The notes under the pieces are model-generated. The model was not told the origin of the DNA. It was given only the letters and a program-made list of their open reading frames with translations, and did no database searches. 64,000 nucleotides of DNA from Bacillota bacterium. GTDB taxonomy: Bacteria; Bacillota; Clostridia; DSM-8532. The position numbers and the translations under genes are program-made. Shown piece after piece: positions 43,759 to 52,474 of the stretch. The stretch covers positions 18,833 through 82,832 of the forward strand of contig JAEZTB010000049.1 in the NCBI GenBank assembly GCA_023443745.1, given 5' to 3'. Positions within the stretch are counted from its first letter, which is position 1; every line of letters begins with the position of its first letter.

Positions 43759-44880
43759 ATGCCCGCAGTAAGATACGAATTAATTAAGACTTGCAAGCAA
43801 TCGGGTGCAAGGCTCGGCAGGGTTCATACCCCCCACGGGAGCTTTGACACCCCTGTTTTCATGCCCGTAGGCACCCAGGCAACAGTCAAGGGAATGTCTC
43901 CGGCTGAGCTTAAAGAAATAGGAGCCAATATCATTTTGAGCAACACCTACCATCTCTTCTTAAGACCAGGCCATGAACTGGTTAAGGAAGCAGGGGGGCT
44001 ACATGGCTTTATGAGCTGGGATCGCTCCATTCTGACCGACAGCGGAGGCTTTCAGGTTTTTTCCTTAAGCGATCTTCGCAATATCAAGGAGGATGGTGTG
44101 ACCTTTCGCTCTCACATAGATGGTTCCAAGAAATACTTATCCCCGGAAATGTCCATTCAGGTACAAAATGCACTGGGGGCAGATATTATCATGTGTTTTG
44201 ACGAATGCACGCCCTACCCTTGTGAATTCGATTATGCCAAGCGTTCCATGGAAATGACCACAAGATGGGCTAAACGCTGCAAAGAAGCCCATGCAAGACC
44301 TGAAGAGCAGTCTCTTTTCGGCATTGTACAGGGAAGCACCTACCCCGAGCTTCGTATTGAGAGTGCCAAACAAATCACTGATCTGGATTTCCCCGGCTAT
44401 GCCATAGGCGGACTTAGTGTAGGAGAGCCCGGGCACATTATGAATGAGATTTTAGATGTTACAACGCCCTATTTGCCAAAGGACAAGCCCCGTTATTTGA
44501 TGGGTGTGGGAAGTCCGGACTATCTCATTGACGGTGCCATTCGAGGAATTGATATGTTTGATTGCGTGCTTCCCACACGTATTGGCAGAAACGGGACAAT
44601 TTTTACTTCAAAGGGTAGAGTGATTATCCGTGATGCCAAGTATGCCCGTGATCTTTCACCCATGGATGAAAATTGTGATTGCTATGCCTGCAGGAATTTT
44701 TCCAGAGCCTATATCCGACACTTATTCAAGTGCGGTGAGCTTTTGGGGCTTCGCCTTGCAACATGGCATAATCTCAGGTTTTTGATTAATCTCATGCAGG
44801 ATGTCCGAAAGGCCATTGAAGAGGACAGGCTTCTGGACTTTAGAAAGGAAGCTTTTGCCAGACTGGGATATAAGGATTAG
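43759..44880 (+). CDS. tgt: queuine tRNA-ribosyltransferase
   Basis: 373 residues from ATG 43759, six bases after GAGG; a GTG four codons upstream is less likely. Motifs: PVGTQATVKGM, LTDSGGFQVFSL with the catalytic Asp, FGIVQGSTYPELR, YAIGGLSVGEPG, DCVLPTRIGRNG with the second Asp, and the zinc site CDCYACRNFSRAYIRHL. It swaps guanine for preQ1 at position 34 of tRNAs with GUN anticodons. It precedes yajC, a common clostridial order, but queA is not next to it. Confidence 0.96.
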   Translation: MPAVRYELIKTCKQSGARLGRVHTPHGSFDTPVFMPVGTQATVKGMSPAELKEIGANIILSNTYHLFLRPGHELVKEAGGLHGFMSWDRSILTDSGGFQVFSLSDLRNIKEDGVTFRSHIDGSKKYLSPEMSIQVQNALGADIIMCFDECTPYPCEFDYAKRSMEMTTRWAKRCKEAHARPEEQSLFGIVQGSTYPELRIESAKQITDLDFPGYAIGGLSVGEPGHIMNEILDVTTPYLPKDKPRYLMGVGSPDYLIDGAIRGIDMFDCVLPTRIGRNGTIFTSKGRVIIRDAKYARDLSPMDENCDCYACRNFSRAYIRHLFKCGELLGLRLATWHNLRFLINLMQDVRKAIEEDRLLDFRKEAFARLGYKD

Positions 44881-44930
44881 GTGACAGTTGGCAATATGTG
44901 AACAAGAAGAAAACAAAATACGGGTGGTAA

Positions 44931-44959
44931 TTGCGAACAACCAATAAATACTATATAAT
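44931..44959 (+). promoter_or_regulatory. promoter of yajC
   Basis: TTGCGA (44931-44936) and TATAAT (44954-44959) with a 17-base spacer, about 55 bases before the yajC start. Confidence 0.75.
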
Positions 44960-45015
44960 GTGGTATATTAAGCTAAAAAAAGCGAAAACAATCAAGGGTT
45001 ATGGAGGTTTTTCCT

Positions 45016-45381
45016 ATGGAATTCTTTAGTCGTGTGTTATCAACATTTGCCGCAACCGCTGCATCTGCTACACCTGATCCCAATGCAACCGGTGCTGAGC
45101 TGGCAGGTGCAGGAGCTTGGCTTCAATTACTGATCTTTATCGTTCCTCTCGGACTGATGTATCTTATTCTTATCGTACCGCAACGTAAAAAAGAAAAGAA
45201 ACTCAGGCAGACAATCGGCAGTGCTATCGTGGGAGATTCCATTGTGACTATCGGTGGTATGGCAGGTAAGATCGTGAACATTAAAGATGACGAAATTACC
45301 TTCGAAACAAGTGTTGAAAGAACCAAGGTTACTGTTAAAAAGTGGGCCATCAAGGAAGTTGTTAAGCCCGTTCAGTCCTAA
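45016..45381 (+). CDS. yajC: Sec translocase accessory subunit YajC
   Basis: 121 residues from ATG 45016, eight bases after GGAGG; the ATG at 45001 overlaps that site. One membrane helix (LQLLIFIVPLGLMYLILIVP) is followed by QRKKEKKLRQTIGSAIVGDSIVTIGGMAGKI, the typical YajC cytosolic domain. It works with SecDF-SecYEG in protein export. Confidence 0.93.
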   Translation: MEFFSRVLSTFAATAASATPDPNATGAELAGAGAWLQLLIFIVPLGLMYLILIVPQRKKEKKLRQTIGSAIVGDSIVTIGGMAGKIVNIKDDEITFETSVERTKVTVKKWAIKEVVKPVQS

Positions 45382-45424
45382 TCAAGACATCTTGATCCCC
45401 GGTAACCCCGGGGATTTTCGTTCT
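45381..45424 (+). terminator. double hairpin terminator after yajC
   Basis: ATCAAG/CTTGAT around ACAT (45381-45396) is followed by TCCCCGG/CCGGGGA around TAACC (45396-45414) and then TTTTCGTTCTTT. The second hairpin is a good intrinsic terminator; the first starts on the last base of the yajC stop codon. Confidence 0.75.
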
Positions 45425-45426
45425 TT

Positions 45427-45464
45427 GGGTCGAGGCTTGTGGTGCGTTGCCCTAGGCATCGCAC
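45427..45464. repeat. modular hairpin repeat, copy E (inverted)
   Basis: GGGTCGAGGCTTGTGGTGCG continues to a hairpin GTGCG/CGCAC. Read on the minus strand it ends in AACGCACCACAAGCCTCGAC, the block found in copies B and C. It lies between the yajC terminator and rimM. Confidence 0.65.
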
Positions 45465-45492
45465 TCTATTAGTGGGTTGAGGTATTAGTATA

Positions 45493-46005
45493 ATGGATGA
45501 CTTTTTGGCAGTTGGTAAAGTAGTTAATGTTCATGGTGTCAGGGGAGAACTCAGGGTGGTGCCCATGACCTCCGATCTTTCCCGTTTCGATTACCTCTTA
45601 TTTGTAACAACGAACTGGGAGGGAAAGCCTAAAGAATTCAGGGTTACAGGGACGCGCCTCTATAAGAATCTTGTCCTTATGAAGCTTAATGGGATAGACA
45701 CCAGGGATGATGCAGAAAAGCTTAAAGGGCAGGAGCTTTTAGTGGAGCGTAAGCATGCAAGGCCTCTGGAAGAGGATGAATACTTTATTTGTGATATCAT
45801 CGGAATTGAAGTCTATGAGGAAGATATACTTTTAGGTATCCTTGAAGATGTTTTGGAGACGGGCAGCAATGATGTTTATATCATCAAAACCCCGGATAAT
45901 AAAGAGCTATTATTGCCGGCCTTAAAGTCGGTGGTTGAAAAAGTGGATATCGAAGGGAAACGCATGCAGGTAAAAGTGCCGGAGGGATTACTGGATGAGG
46001 TTTGA
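45493..46005 (+). CDS. rimM: ribosome maturation factor RimM
   Basis: 170 residues: VGKVVNVHGVRGELRVVPMTSD at the start and the PRC-barrel part with EYFICDIIGIEVYEEDILLG and YIIKTPDNKELLLPAL. It helps 30S subunit head assembly. Its end overlaps trmD by 11 bases. The usual partners rpsP and rplS are not here. Confidence 0.95.
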   Translation: MDDFLAVGKVVNVHGVRGELRVVPMTSDLSRFDYLLFVTTNWEGKPKEFRVTGTRLYKNLVLMKLNGIDTRDDAEKLKGQELLVERKHARPLEEDEYFICDIIGIEVYEEDILLGILEDVLETGSNDVYIIKTPDNKELLLPALKSVVEKVDIEGKRMQVKVPEGLLDEV

Positions 46006-46810
46006 CGTCCTGACCCTGTTTCCTGAAAGCATGGATAGCTTTCTCAATGAGAGCATCATCGGACGGGCCAGAGAAAAGGGTCTCATTACAATCAATGCTA
46101 TTAATATACGTGACTTTTCCACGGATAAGCATAGAAAAACCGACGATTATCCCTATGGCGGAGGGTCCGGAATGGTCATGACACCTCAGCCCATCTATGA
46201 TGCGTGGGAGCGCGTTGTCAGAAAATCCCCCAAAAGGCCGCGAACCCTTTATATGAGCCCACAGGGCAGGATCTTGACTCAAAAGACTGCAAAGAGGCTC
46301 AGGGATGAGGAACATTTGATTATACTCTGCGGCCATTATGAAGGCGTTGACGAGCGTGTTCTTGAAGAGATCGTTGATGAAGAAATCTCCATCGGAGATT
46401 ATGTTCTGACAGGCGGAGAGCTTCCCGCCATGGTGCTCATAGATTGTGTCAGCCGTCTTGTAGAGGGTGTTTTGAGCTCTGAAGATTCCTATTCCAACGA
46501 ATCCCATTATAATGGTCTTCTGGAATATCCCCAATATACAAGGCCGCCTGAGTTTATGGGAAGAAATGTTCCCGATATTTTAATATCCGGGCATCATGCC
46601 AAAATTGAGAAATGGCGTTACCTTCAGATGCTTGAACGTACTAAGGAAAAGCGACCGGATATGTTCGCACAATATGAGAGTGAAAACTCTGAAAAGGTAC
46701 TGGACGCCTATGGGCTGTTGCCCAAGCGCAGGAGAAGAAAAAAGGCTGGTAGTGAGAATGTCTGTGAAAAAGGAACCCCTGGCTTACCGGATGTCCCCTC
46801 GGACTCTTGA
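45995..46810 (+). CDS. trmD: tRNA (guanine(37)-N(1))-methyltransferase
   Basis: 271 residues, with a basic tail somewhat longer than usual. SPOUT-class motifs: YPYGGGSGMVMTPQPIYDAW, LCGHYEGVDERVLEEIVDEE, SIGDYVLTGGELPAMVLID and YTRPPEFMG. It methylates G37 of tRNAs to keep the reading frame. The last 53 bases overlap rarA, whose ribosome site lies inside trmD. Confidence 0.96.
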   Translation: MRFDVLTLFPESMDSFLNESIIGRAREKGLITINAINIRDFSTDKHRKTDDYPYGGGSGMVMTPQPIYDAWERVVRKSPKRPRTLYMSPQGRILTQKTAKRLRDEEHLIILCGHYEGVDERVLEEIVDEEISIGDYVLTGGELPAMVLIDCVSRLVEGVLSSEDSYSNESHYNGLLEYPQYTRPPEFMGRNVPDILISGHHAKIEKWRYLQMLERTKEKRPDMFAQYESENSEKVLDAYGLLPKRRRRKKAGSENVCEKGTPGLPDVPSDS

Positions 46811-48056
46811 TGATTTCGTAGGCCAGGAACATATTATTGGTCCTGGCAAGCTGTTAAACAGAATGATCCAGGCCGATCGCATGTCCTCCATTATTTTATT
46901 TGGGCCGCCCGGAACAGGGAAGACCTCCATTGCGCGCATTGTCGCCAATACTACCAAGGCGGCGTTTTTCAAGCTCAATGCAGTAACTGCGGGCGTGAAG
47001 GATATAAAGCAGGTAGTAGAGGACACTCAAAATACCTTTATGAACCCCAACGGTAAATCCGTGCTGTTTGTGGATGAAATACACCGCTTCAATAAAGCGC
47101 AGCAGGATGCGCTGCTTCCTCACGTAGAGGACGGTACGGTAGTACTGATCGGGGCCACTACCGAAAACCCTTTCTTTGAAGTCAATAAAGCCCTCATTTC
47201 CCGATCTACGGTTTTTATGCTTCAACCCCTTACAAGTGAACATATTAAGAAGATTGTTCAGATGGCTGTGTCGGATAAAGAAAGAGGTCTTGGCACCCTT
47301 GAGATTGATATTGATGAGGACGCTATTACCCTTCTGGCAGAAATGTCGGGAGGAGACGCGCGTATAGCCTTAAATGCACTGGAGCTGGCAGTTCTCACCA
47401 CCGATATGAATAAAGAAGGCCTATACCGGATAACTCCCGAGGTTATCATGGATTGTATCCAAAAGAAGGCTGTCCGGTTCGATAAATCGTCGGAGCAGCA
47501 CTATGACAATATAAGCGCCTTCATTAAGTCCATGAGGGGAAGCGATCCCGATGCGGCCCTTCTCTATTTGGCAAAGGCACTCTATGCAGGTGAAGAGCCT
47601 GAATTTCTGGCCAGACGCATTATGATTTGTGCATCCGAAGATGTAGGAATGGCTAATCCTAATGCTTTGAACGTTGCTGTGGCAGCCACTCAGGCTGTAC
47701 AAATGATTGGCATGCCCGAAGCAAGAATTATTCTGGCCCATGCGGCGGTTATGGTAGCAACCAGCCCCAAGTCAAATTCTTCTTATGTAGCAATAAAGGA
47801 TGCGCTCCATGATGTCGAGCATAAAAACACTGGCGAAGCCCCCATGCATCTTAGAAACGCGGCTGCCAAGGGTATGGAAAGTCTGGGTTATGGTGTGGGC
47901 TATAAATATGCCCATGACTTTCCGGGAAATATTGTGAACGATATGGAGTACATGCCTGAGGAATTGCGCGGTACGCAGTATTATTTCCCCAGCGCCAATG
48001 GTTATGAAGCGAAAATAAAGGAATGGCTTGAGAAAAGGCGAAATAGAAATAAATAG
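46758..48056 (+). CDS. rarA: replication-associated recombination protein A (AAA+ ATPase)
   Basis: 432 residues from ATG 46758, giving the conserved start KEPLAYRMSPRTLDDFVGQE; an ATG at 46791 is a shorter option. Walker A is FGPPGTGKTSIAR, Walker B is VLFVDEIHRFNKAQQD, sensor 1 is IGATTENPFF and sensor 2 is MSGGDARIALN. The C-terminal RarA/MgsA part has SFIKSMRGSDPDAALYYL-like sequence and ARRIMICASEDVGMANP. It acts at stalled replication forks. The trmD-rarA overlap implies joint expression. Confidence 0.95.
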   Translation: MSVKKEPLAYRMSPRTLDDFVGQEHIIGPGKLLNRMIQADRMSSIILFGPPGTGKTSIARIVANTTKAAFFKLNAVTAGVKDIKQVVEDTQNTFMNPNGKSVLFVDEIHRFNKAQQDALLPHVEDGTVVLIGATTENPFFEVNKALISRSTVFMLQPLTSEHIKKIVQMAVSDKERGLGTLEIDIDEDAITLLAEMSGGDARIALNALELAVLTTDMNKEGLYRITPEVIMDCIQKKAVRFDKSSEQHYDNISAFIKSMRGSDPDAALLYLAKALYAGEEPEFLARRIMICASEDVGMANPNALNVAVAATQAVQMIGMPEARIILAHAAVMVATSPKSNSSYVAIKDALHDVEHKNTGEAPMHLRNAAAKGMESLGYGVGYKYAHDFPGNIVNDMEYMPEELRGTQYYFPSANGYEAKIKEWLEKRRNRNK

Positions 48057-48079
48057 TTCTGTGGCAAGAGGTAAACGGT

Positions 48080-48973
48080 ATGGATACTGAGAAGCCTATT
48101 CAGGAACCACAAGACAGTCTTTCGACAGCTGGCCAAGCAGAAACTCAGGTGGATGAGATTACAGATAGCCATTATACAAGGGGCAAGGCACTGCTTACGA
48201 AACGTAACCGCCTTCTTTCAAATGTACTTATAGTCGTAGGGCTTCTTCTTATAGTGGTGCCTTTGGTACTTACTGCTCTTAACGCCAAGAGAAACCAGGA
48301 CATCATTGAGGAATACCTTAAACAATCCGAACAAGCTGTATCAGAAACAGATTTAATGCATGACGAGGATGTGGAATCCTTTTATATCCCGGAGGGAATG
48401 GCCACCGGTGCGTCTCCTGAGCCGGTCACAACCTCTGAGTCTGCCATTACCACTGAACCAGGCATTACCGGTGAAGCAGCTACTCCCGCAGCCATAGATT
48501 CAACCCAAACCGCGACAGCACCGGCAAGCCCTTCTGGGCCTGAAAAAAAGCCTACAATGAGTAAAGAAGAGATCAAAAAGCACATGAAGGGCGTTCTGAT
48601 CATTGATAAAATTGATTTGCGCATGGTCATTATGGATGGCGTGGATGAGGAAACCCTGCGGGTGGCAGCAGGACGAATGCCCAATACGGGAAAGTTTGAT
48701 GAAATCGGAAACATCGTTCTGGCTGGTCATAGGAGCTATACCCTTGGAAAATACTTCAACCGTTTGGATGAGCTGGAGCCTGGTGATCAGATTGTAATCC
48801 AGACGTCCAAGAAGACCCTGACCTATGAGGTTTATAAAAAGCTTATTGTGGAGCCCGATGATTTTTCCATTACCAATAAAAATGGTACCGATAAGATTTT
48901 GACACTTTTCACCTGCCATCCTGTGGTTATTGCTTCCCACCGATTGGTGGTTCATGCCAAGCAGGTGGAGTGA
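48080..48973 (+). CDS. class D-like sortase
   Basis: 297 residues. An N-terminal cytosolic part precedes one membrane helix (VLIVVGLLLIVVPLVLTAL), a Ser/Thr/Ala/Pro-rich linker (about 105-165), and the sortase barrel. Active-site residues are His in IVLAGHRSY, Cys in LTLFTCHPV and Arg in ASHRLVVHAKQ. Sortases join surface proteins to the cell wall or build pili. No substrate gene with LPxTG is adjacent, and the pullulanase at 56141 lacks a visible sorting motif. Class D is assigned by general likeness and by the small size. Confidence 0.88.
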   Translation: MDTEKPIQEPQDSLSTAGQAETQVDEITDSHYTRGKALLTKRNRLLSNVLIVVGLLLIVVPLVLTALNAKRNQDIIEEYLKQSEQAVSETDLMHDEDVESFYIPEGMATGASPEPVTTSESAITTEPGITGEAATPAAIDSTQTATAPASPSGPEKKPTMSKEEIKKHMKGVLIIDKIDLRMVIMDGVDEETLRVAAGRMPNTGKFDEIGNIVLAGHRSYTLGKYFNRLDELEPGDQIVIQTSKKTLTYEVYKKLIVEPDDFSITNKNGTDKILTLFTCHPVVIASHRLVVHAKQVE

Positions 48974-49001
48974 GTGGAACTAAAAAGAAAAAGCTTTACT
49001 T

Positions 49002-49033
49002 ACCCTGGATAAATATATTATCTGGGGTTTTTT
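49002..49033 (+). terminator. terminator after the sortase
   Basis: ACCCTGGATAA and TTATCTGGGGT pair over eleven positions (two G-U) and are followed by TTTTT. It lies 28 bases after the sortase stop. Confidence 0.82.
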
Positions 49034-49077
49034 ATATGCTATTTATAATGAAACATCAAGGAACACTAACAACTCTG

Positions 49078-49113
49078 TTGACTTGAAAAGTGTATTATGC
49101 ATATAATACACTT
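49078..49113 (+). promoter_or_regulatory. promoter with overlapping palindromic operator of the GntR operon
   Basis: TTGACT (49078-49083) and TATAAT (49102-49107) are 18 bases apart. An inverted repeat at 49088-49113 has perfect 11-bp arms (AAGTGTATTAT and ATAATACACTT) around GCAT and covers the spacer, the -10 and the bases after it. This is the expected place for autorepression by the GntR-type protein coded 12 bases later. Confidence 0.82.
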
Positions 49114-49125
49114 GGAGGGATCAAG

Positions 49126-49509
49126 TTGAAACATGTGATCGATTTTTCGACACTCAAGCTTCATAACAAAGAACCTGTTTACGTTCAGATTGTGCGGTTT
49201 GTAAAGCAGCAGATCCTTCTTGGAACCGCCAAAGACGGTGATGAACTGCCATCACGCAGAGAACTGGCTTTCCAGCTTGATATCAATCCCAATACGGTCC
49301 AAAAGGCTTTCAAACAGATGGAGGATGAAGGTTTTGTCAGGACAGGGAGCAATGTGCGCAGCCAGCTCATCATCGATGATGCTGTTTATACAAGGATAGA
49401 AGAAGAACTGACTCTGGCTTTAGTCAGGGAATTTGTCCAATCAGCCCGGGAGGTCAAGCTTTCCTATAACCGGGTCATTGAGATGCTGGGTCAAATGTGG
49501 AATGAGTAG
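49126..49509 (+). CDS. GntR family regulator, YtrA subfamily
   Basis: 127 residues from TTG 49126 after GGAGG. The winged helix (about 15-80) has PVYVQIVRFVKQQILLGT, LPSRRELAFQLDINPNTVQKAF and MEDEGFVRTGSN. The effector domain is only a short helical tail, which is the mark of the YtrA subfamily. Members repress ABC transporter operons, here the three genes that follow. A perfect palindrome lies on its promoter. Confidence 0.92.
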   Translation: MKHVIDFSTLKLHNKEPVYVQIVRFVKQQILLGTAKDGDELPSRRELAFQLDINPNTVQKAFKQMEDEGFVRTGSNVRSQLIIDDAVYTRIEEELTLALVREFVQSAREVKLSYNRVIEMLGQMWNE

Positions 49510-49521
49510 GTGTGAGTGTTT

Positions 49522-50289
49522 ATGAAAAAGGAGACAAGAGGTTTTCTTTACTTGTTGAATGAAGAGTTTCTGAGAATCTTCAAATTCCTTATCATCATTT
49601 GTATTTTTAGTATGGTAGGGCAGCTTTTGCTTATAGGGTGGGCCGCTCAGGATTATGGTGCATTGATGGATCGCTTTGAAAGCTTTTATTCCAGATCCGG
49701 GTCCATCATTATGTTTATTGTAAGCCTGGCCTGTATTGTAGGGGTGTTTGTCCTTCATTTTTATAGTCACTATTGGGGCAGCAAGAGTATTTATACCTTG
49801 ATGACCCTGCCCATGGAACGATCAAGGATTTACACTTGTTTCCTTGTGATCTATCTCATAGGGCTTATGCTTTTTCTCATACTCAGTATTGCCACGGTTA
49901 TAATGGGTTATGGTTTGTTTTACATAAAACAAATGAACATTCAAGGCGGCAAATATGTCATGCATAATGGCTTGTTTCTGGCCTTTGTACGATCGGATTT
50001 TCTCAGGCTGCTGGTGCCGTTGACCTGGAAAAGCTTTTATTCCAGCTTAAGCCTTTGGGGATTACTGCCTATTACCATCATTTACGGCGTCATATGTGAA
50101 AGAAGCCTGCGATATTGGAATCTGGTTCTGGTGAGTCTTTCATTGGTTCTTATGATTATAACCGTCAGTCAGAGAATGGGCTACAATAATGATTATCTTC
50201 TGGTCATAAGCATTGCCATGAGCCTATTAGGCTGCTTTTTCGTTTGGCACAGCATTAAAATCATTAACCGCAACGGGATTACCGGATAG
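49522..50289 (+). CDS. ABC transporter membrane protein (probable permease)
   Basis: 255 residues from ATG 49522. It has six hydrophobic segments, including FLIIICIFSMVGQLLLIGWA, IIMFIVSLACIVGVFVLHF, CFLVIYLIGLMLFLILSIATV and LLVISIAMSLLGCFFVWHSI. No sequence motif names it, but its size and its place between a YtrA-type regulator and an ABC ATPase suggest an ABC-2-like permease. It lies 12 bases after the regulator. Confidence 0.7.
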   Translation: MKKETRGFLYLLNEEFLRIFKFLIIICIFSMVGQLLLIGWAAQDYGALMDRFESFYSRSGSIIMFIVSLACIVGVFVLHFYSHYWGSKSIYTLMTLPMERSRIYTCFLVIYLIGLMLFLILSIATVIMGYGLFYIKQMNIQGGKYVMHNGLFLAFVRSDFLRLLVPLTWKSFYSSLSLWGLLPITIIYGVICERSLRYWNLVLVSLSLVLMIITVSQRMGYNNDYLLVISIAMSLLGCFFVWHSIKIINRNGITG

Positions 50290-50298
50290 GAGGGTAAC

Positions 50299-51720
50299 AT
50301 GAGCCGATTAGCTTTTTTTAGAAGACATAGTGTAATGGTTGTTTTGAGTGTCATCATCATTTTATCCGCCATAGGCTTGATCATATTTCAACAAAGCAGA
50401 GCAAGCGCGACTTTTTTCCTAGCGGACCGGTTGGGGCAAAAGGACACCTTAAATGGCATTACCGTATCAGGTGCTCTGAGTGACCCTTATCACACCCTGA
50501 ACTTTACTGTAGAAAACGGGAAAATCAAAACAGAGCATGCGTTTTTTGACAGCCGCTCTCAAGAGCCAGCTCTCATGCCTTATGGAGTAGGTCTATATGA
50601 TACTAAGGCCTGGACCTCATTGGAAGGACGTATACCCAAAGATGCTCAGACGACCTCAGAATATGTTGACAGAGCTGCTCCTGAATTATCCTCCGAAGAG
50701 TATACTGTTGTTGAAAGAACCGTAAGAACCTATTCAAATAAGGTTGATTTTTATTGCAGCATAGATGTACGTGATGAAAACAGTTTCCCTCAGACTGCAA
50801 GGTTTAAAGCAGATTTTTATCTTGGGAGTGACAAAAAGGAGTTTATCTTCGAAGAACGGTATTATCATGGAAATCCGAGTTTCTCAAGTAATTCAGAAAG
50901 CCGGTCAAAAAGTGAGTATGCAGACCAGATTAACGCCAGAAAGGTCACCATCGATAATACGCATTATGTAAGCTTTATCACCAATGCCCGGTGTAAGGGC
51001 CAGAGTGGTATTTATCGGGTGGATCAATTTGAAGATTTGCTGTTACATGAGAATAAAGAAAAGATGGGCGAGGTGACAAAGCTTGTAGATATTGATCTGG
51101 AGGATGGCAGAGTAAGGGTATTAGGTCTAGAAACCGCTCAGAATAAGCTTGTTCTCATTCTCCTGGTTGACGATGAGCTTGTCATTCAAGCCTATGATCT
51201 AGATGGCCGGCTGCTTGGTGAAATAAAGCCAGATATTCCTTCCTTTCCAAAAGGCCCTGTAGCTTATCATGCCTTCATAAATGGAGATCGTGTGAGTCTG
51301 GGCATCTTTGATGATAAGAATGTTATGGACCATGCAGCTCTTGTTTCGTTTACCGTGGCCCCTGACCTTGTGCTTATCCATCAGGTAAAAGACTTCAAGA
51401 TTGAAGATGGCCGTCTTATGATCTTTTATGCCATAGAAGCTGTTGAAGAAAGACTTATTGTTATCACCGAGGCCATTGAGACCAATAATGAAGGCGTATT
51501 CCCCGGACCATACTATAATCGGCCGTCAGAATTCCTAATCAATATCTTTAATGCCGAGGAGAAAGGTTCTGAGCCGGTTTATCAGGGCGAGTTTGTAACT
51601 GATATGGCTGATGATAATCTGATTTATACAACACCTTTTCTTACATCGAATACGTACCATGACTATGATATGAGACAATTCTCAATAATGGGTATAGAGA
51701 AAGCCAGCACTGACAGATAG
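50299..51720 (+). CDS. membrane-anchored extracytoplasmic protein of an ABC operon, unknown
   Basis: 473 residues after AGGAGGG. One membrane helix near the start (VMVVLSVIIILSAIGLIIF) puts about 440 residues outside the cell. The region is rich in beta-strand-like sequence (KFDFYCSIDVRDENSFPQ-like and RVRVLGLETAQNKLVLILLV, VIQAYDLDGRLLGEIKPD), which may be a beta-propeller or sandwich. No catalytic motif is seen. Close packing with the flanking ABC genes (nine and twelve bases) makes it a likely part of that system. Confidence 0.65.
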   Translation: MSRLAFFRRHSVMVVLSVIIILSAIGLIIFQQSRASATFFLADRLGQKDTLNGITVSGALSDPYHTLNFTVENGKIKTEHAFFDSRSQEPALMPYGVGLYDTKAWTSLEGRIPKDAQTTSEYVDRAAPELSSEEYTVVERTVRTYSNKVDFYCSIDVRDENSFPQTARFKADFYLGSDKKEFIFEERYYHGNPSFSSNSESRSKSEYADQINARKVTIDNTHYVSFITNARCKGQSGIYRVDQFEDLLLHENKEKMGEVTKLVDIDLEDGRVRVLGLETAQNKLVLILLVDDELVIQAYDLDGRLLGEIKPDIPSFPKGPVAYHAFINGDRVSLGIFDDKNVMDHAALVSFTVAPDLVLIHQVKDFKIEDGRLMIFYAIEAVEERLIVITEAIETNNEGVFPGPYYNRPSEFLINIFNAEEKGSEPVYQGEFVTDMADDNLIYTTPFLTSNTYHDYDMRQFSIMGIEKASTDR

Positions 51721-51732
51721 GAGGTAAAGGTC

Positions 51733-52455
51733 TTGATTGAGCTGATAGATGTTACAAAGTATTATGGCTTAAAGGAAGTTGGCCTGAAGGATGTGAGCCT
51801 GACATTTAAAAAAGGTGAAATAACGGGAGTTCTTGGACAAAATGGTTCAGGCAAATCGACCCTGTTAAAGGCCGTTATGGGCCTAGGCGAACTCAATAAA
51901 GGAAAGATTTTAATCGATGGTAAAAGTGTCCGGGATCAATACGAAAGAATGGCTTTTATAACAGAAGAGGGAAGCTTTTTCCCTTTCATGACCCCGGACG
52001 AATATGGGGATTTTTTATCAATGTTTTTTAATGCCTTTAATCATGAGCGATACCAAAGCCTTCTTAAATTCTTTGATATCGACGCCAAGGAGAAGATGAA
52101 AGGATTCTCCAAGGGGCAGAAAGCCAAAATTGAAACGGCTGCAGGCTTTTCAAAAGGAGCGGATATCATCCTGATGGATGAACCCTTTCTAGGGAAAGAC
52201 ATAGTAACCAGACGTGATTTCCTCAAGCTCATGAACGCCAGCCTCCGAGCCGATGAAACTATTCTTGTTGCAACTCATCTCTTGGATGAAATGGAGAATC
52301 TGCTGGATAGGGTTGTTGTTTTAAGGTATGGACGTGTGCTTGCCGATTTCTACATGGATGAGATTAGGGAGCAGGGGATTAGCCTGTCGGAGGAATACTT
52401 AAGCCTTGGAGGCTTTGAGACAGACCGCTATCAGCAGTTGGCTAAGGAGATGTGA
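51733..52455 (+). CDS. ABC transporter ATP-binding protein
   Basis: 240 residues from TTG 51733 after GGAGG. Walker A LGQNGSGKSTLLKAVMGL, signature FSKGQKAKIETAAGF (a variant of LSGGQ), Walker B ADIILMDEPFLGKD and the H-loop ATHLLDEME. It resembles YtrB-type ATPases. It is the last gene of the GntR operon and should power the membrane protein at 49522. Confidence 0.92.
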   Translation: MIELIDVTKYYGLKEVGLKDVSLTFKKGEITGVLGQNGSGKSTLLKAVMGLGELNKGKILIDGKSVRDQYERMAFITEEGSFFPFMTPDEYGDFLSMFFNAFNHERYQSLLKFFDIDAKEKMKGFSKGQKAKIETAAGFSKGADIILMDEPFLGKDIVTRRDFLKLMNASLRADETILVATHLLDEMENLLDRVVVLRYGRVLADFYMDEIREQGISLSEEYLSLGGFETDRYQQLAKEM

Positions 52456-52474
52456 CAAAAGGTGATGCGTTCTC

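Noticed and set aside
45884..46534. Minus-strand open frame of 216 codons across rimM and trmD
   Set aside because: Both plus-strand genes are clearly real and fill the region.
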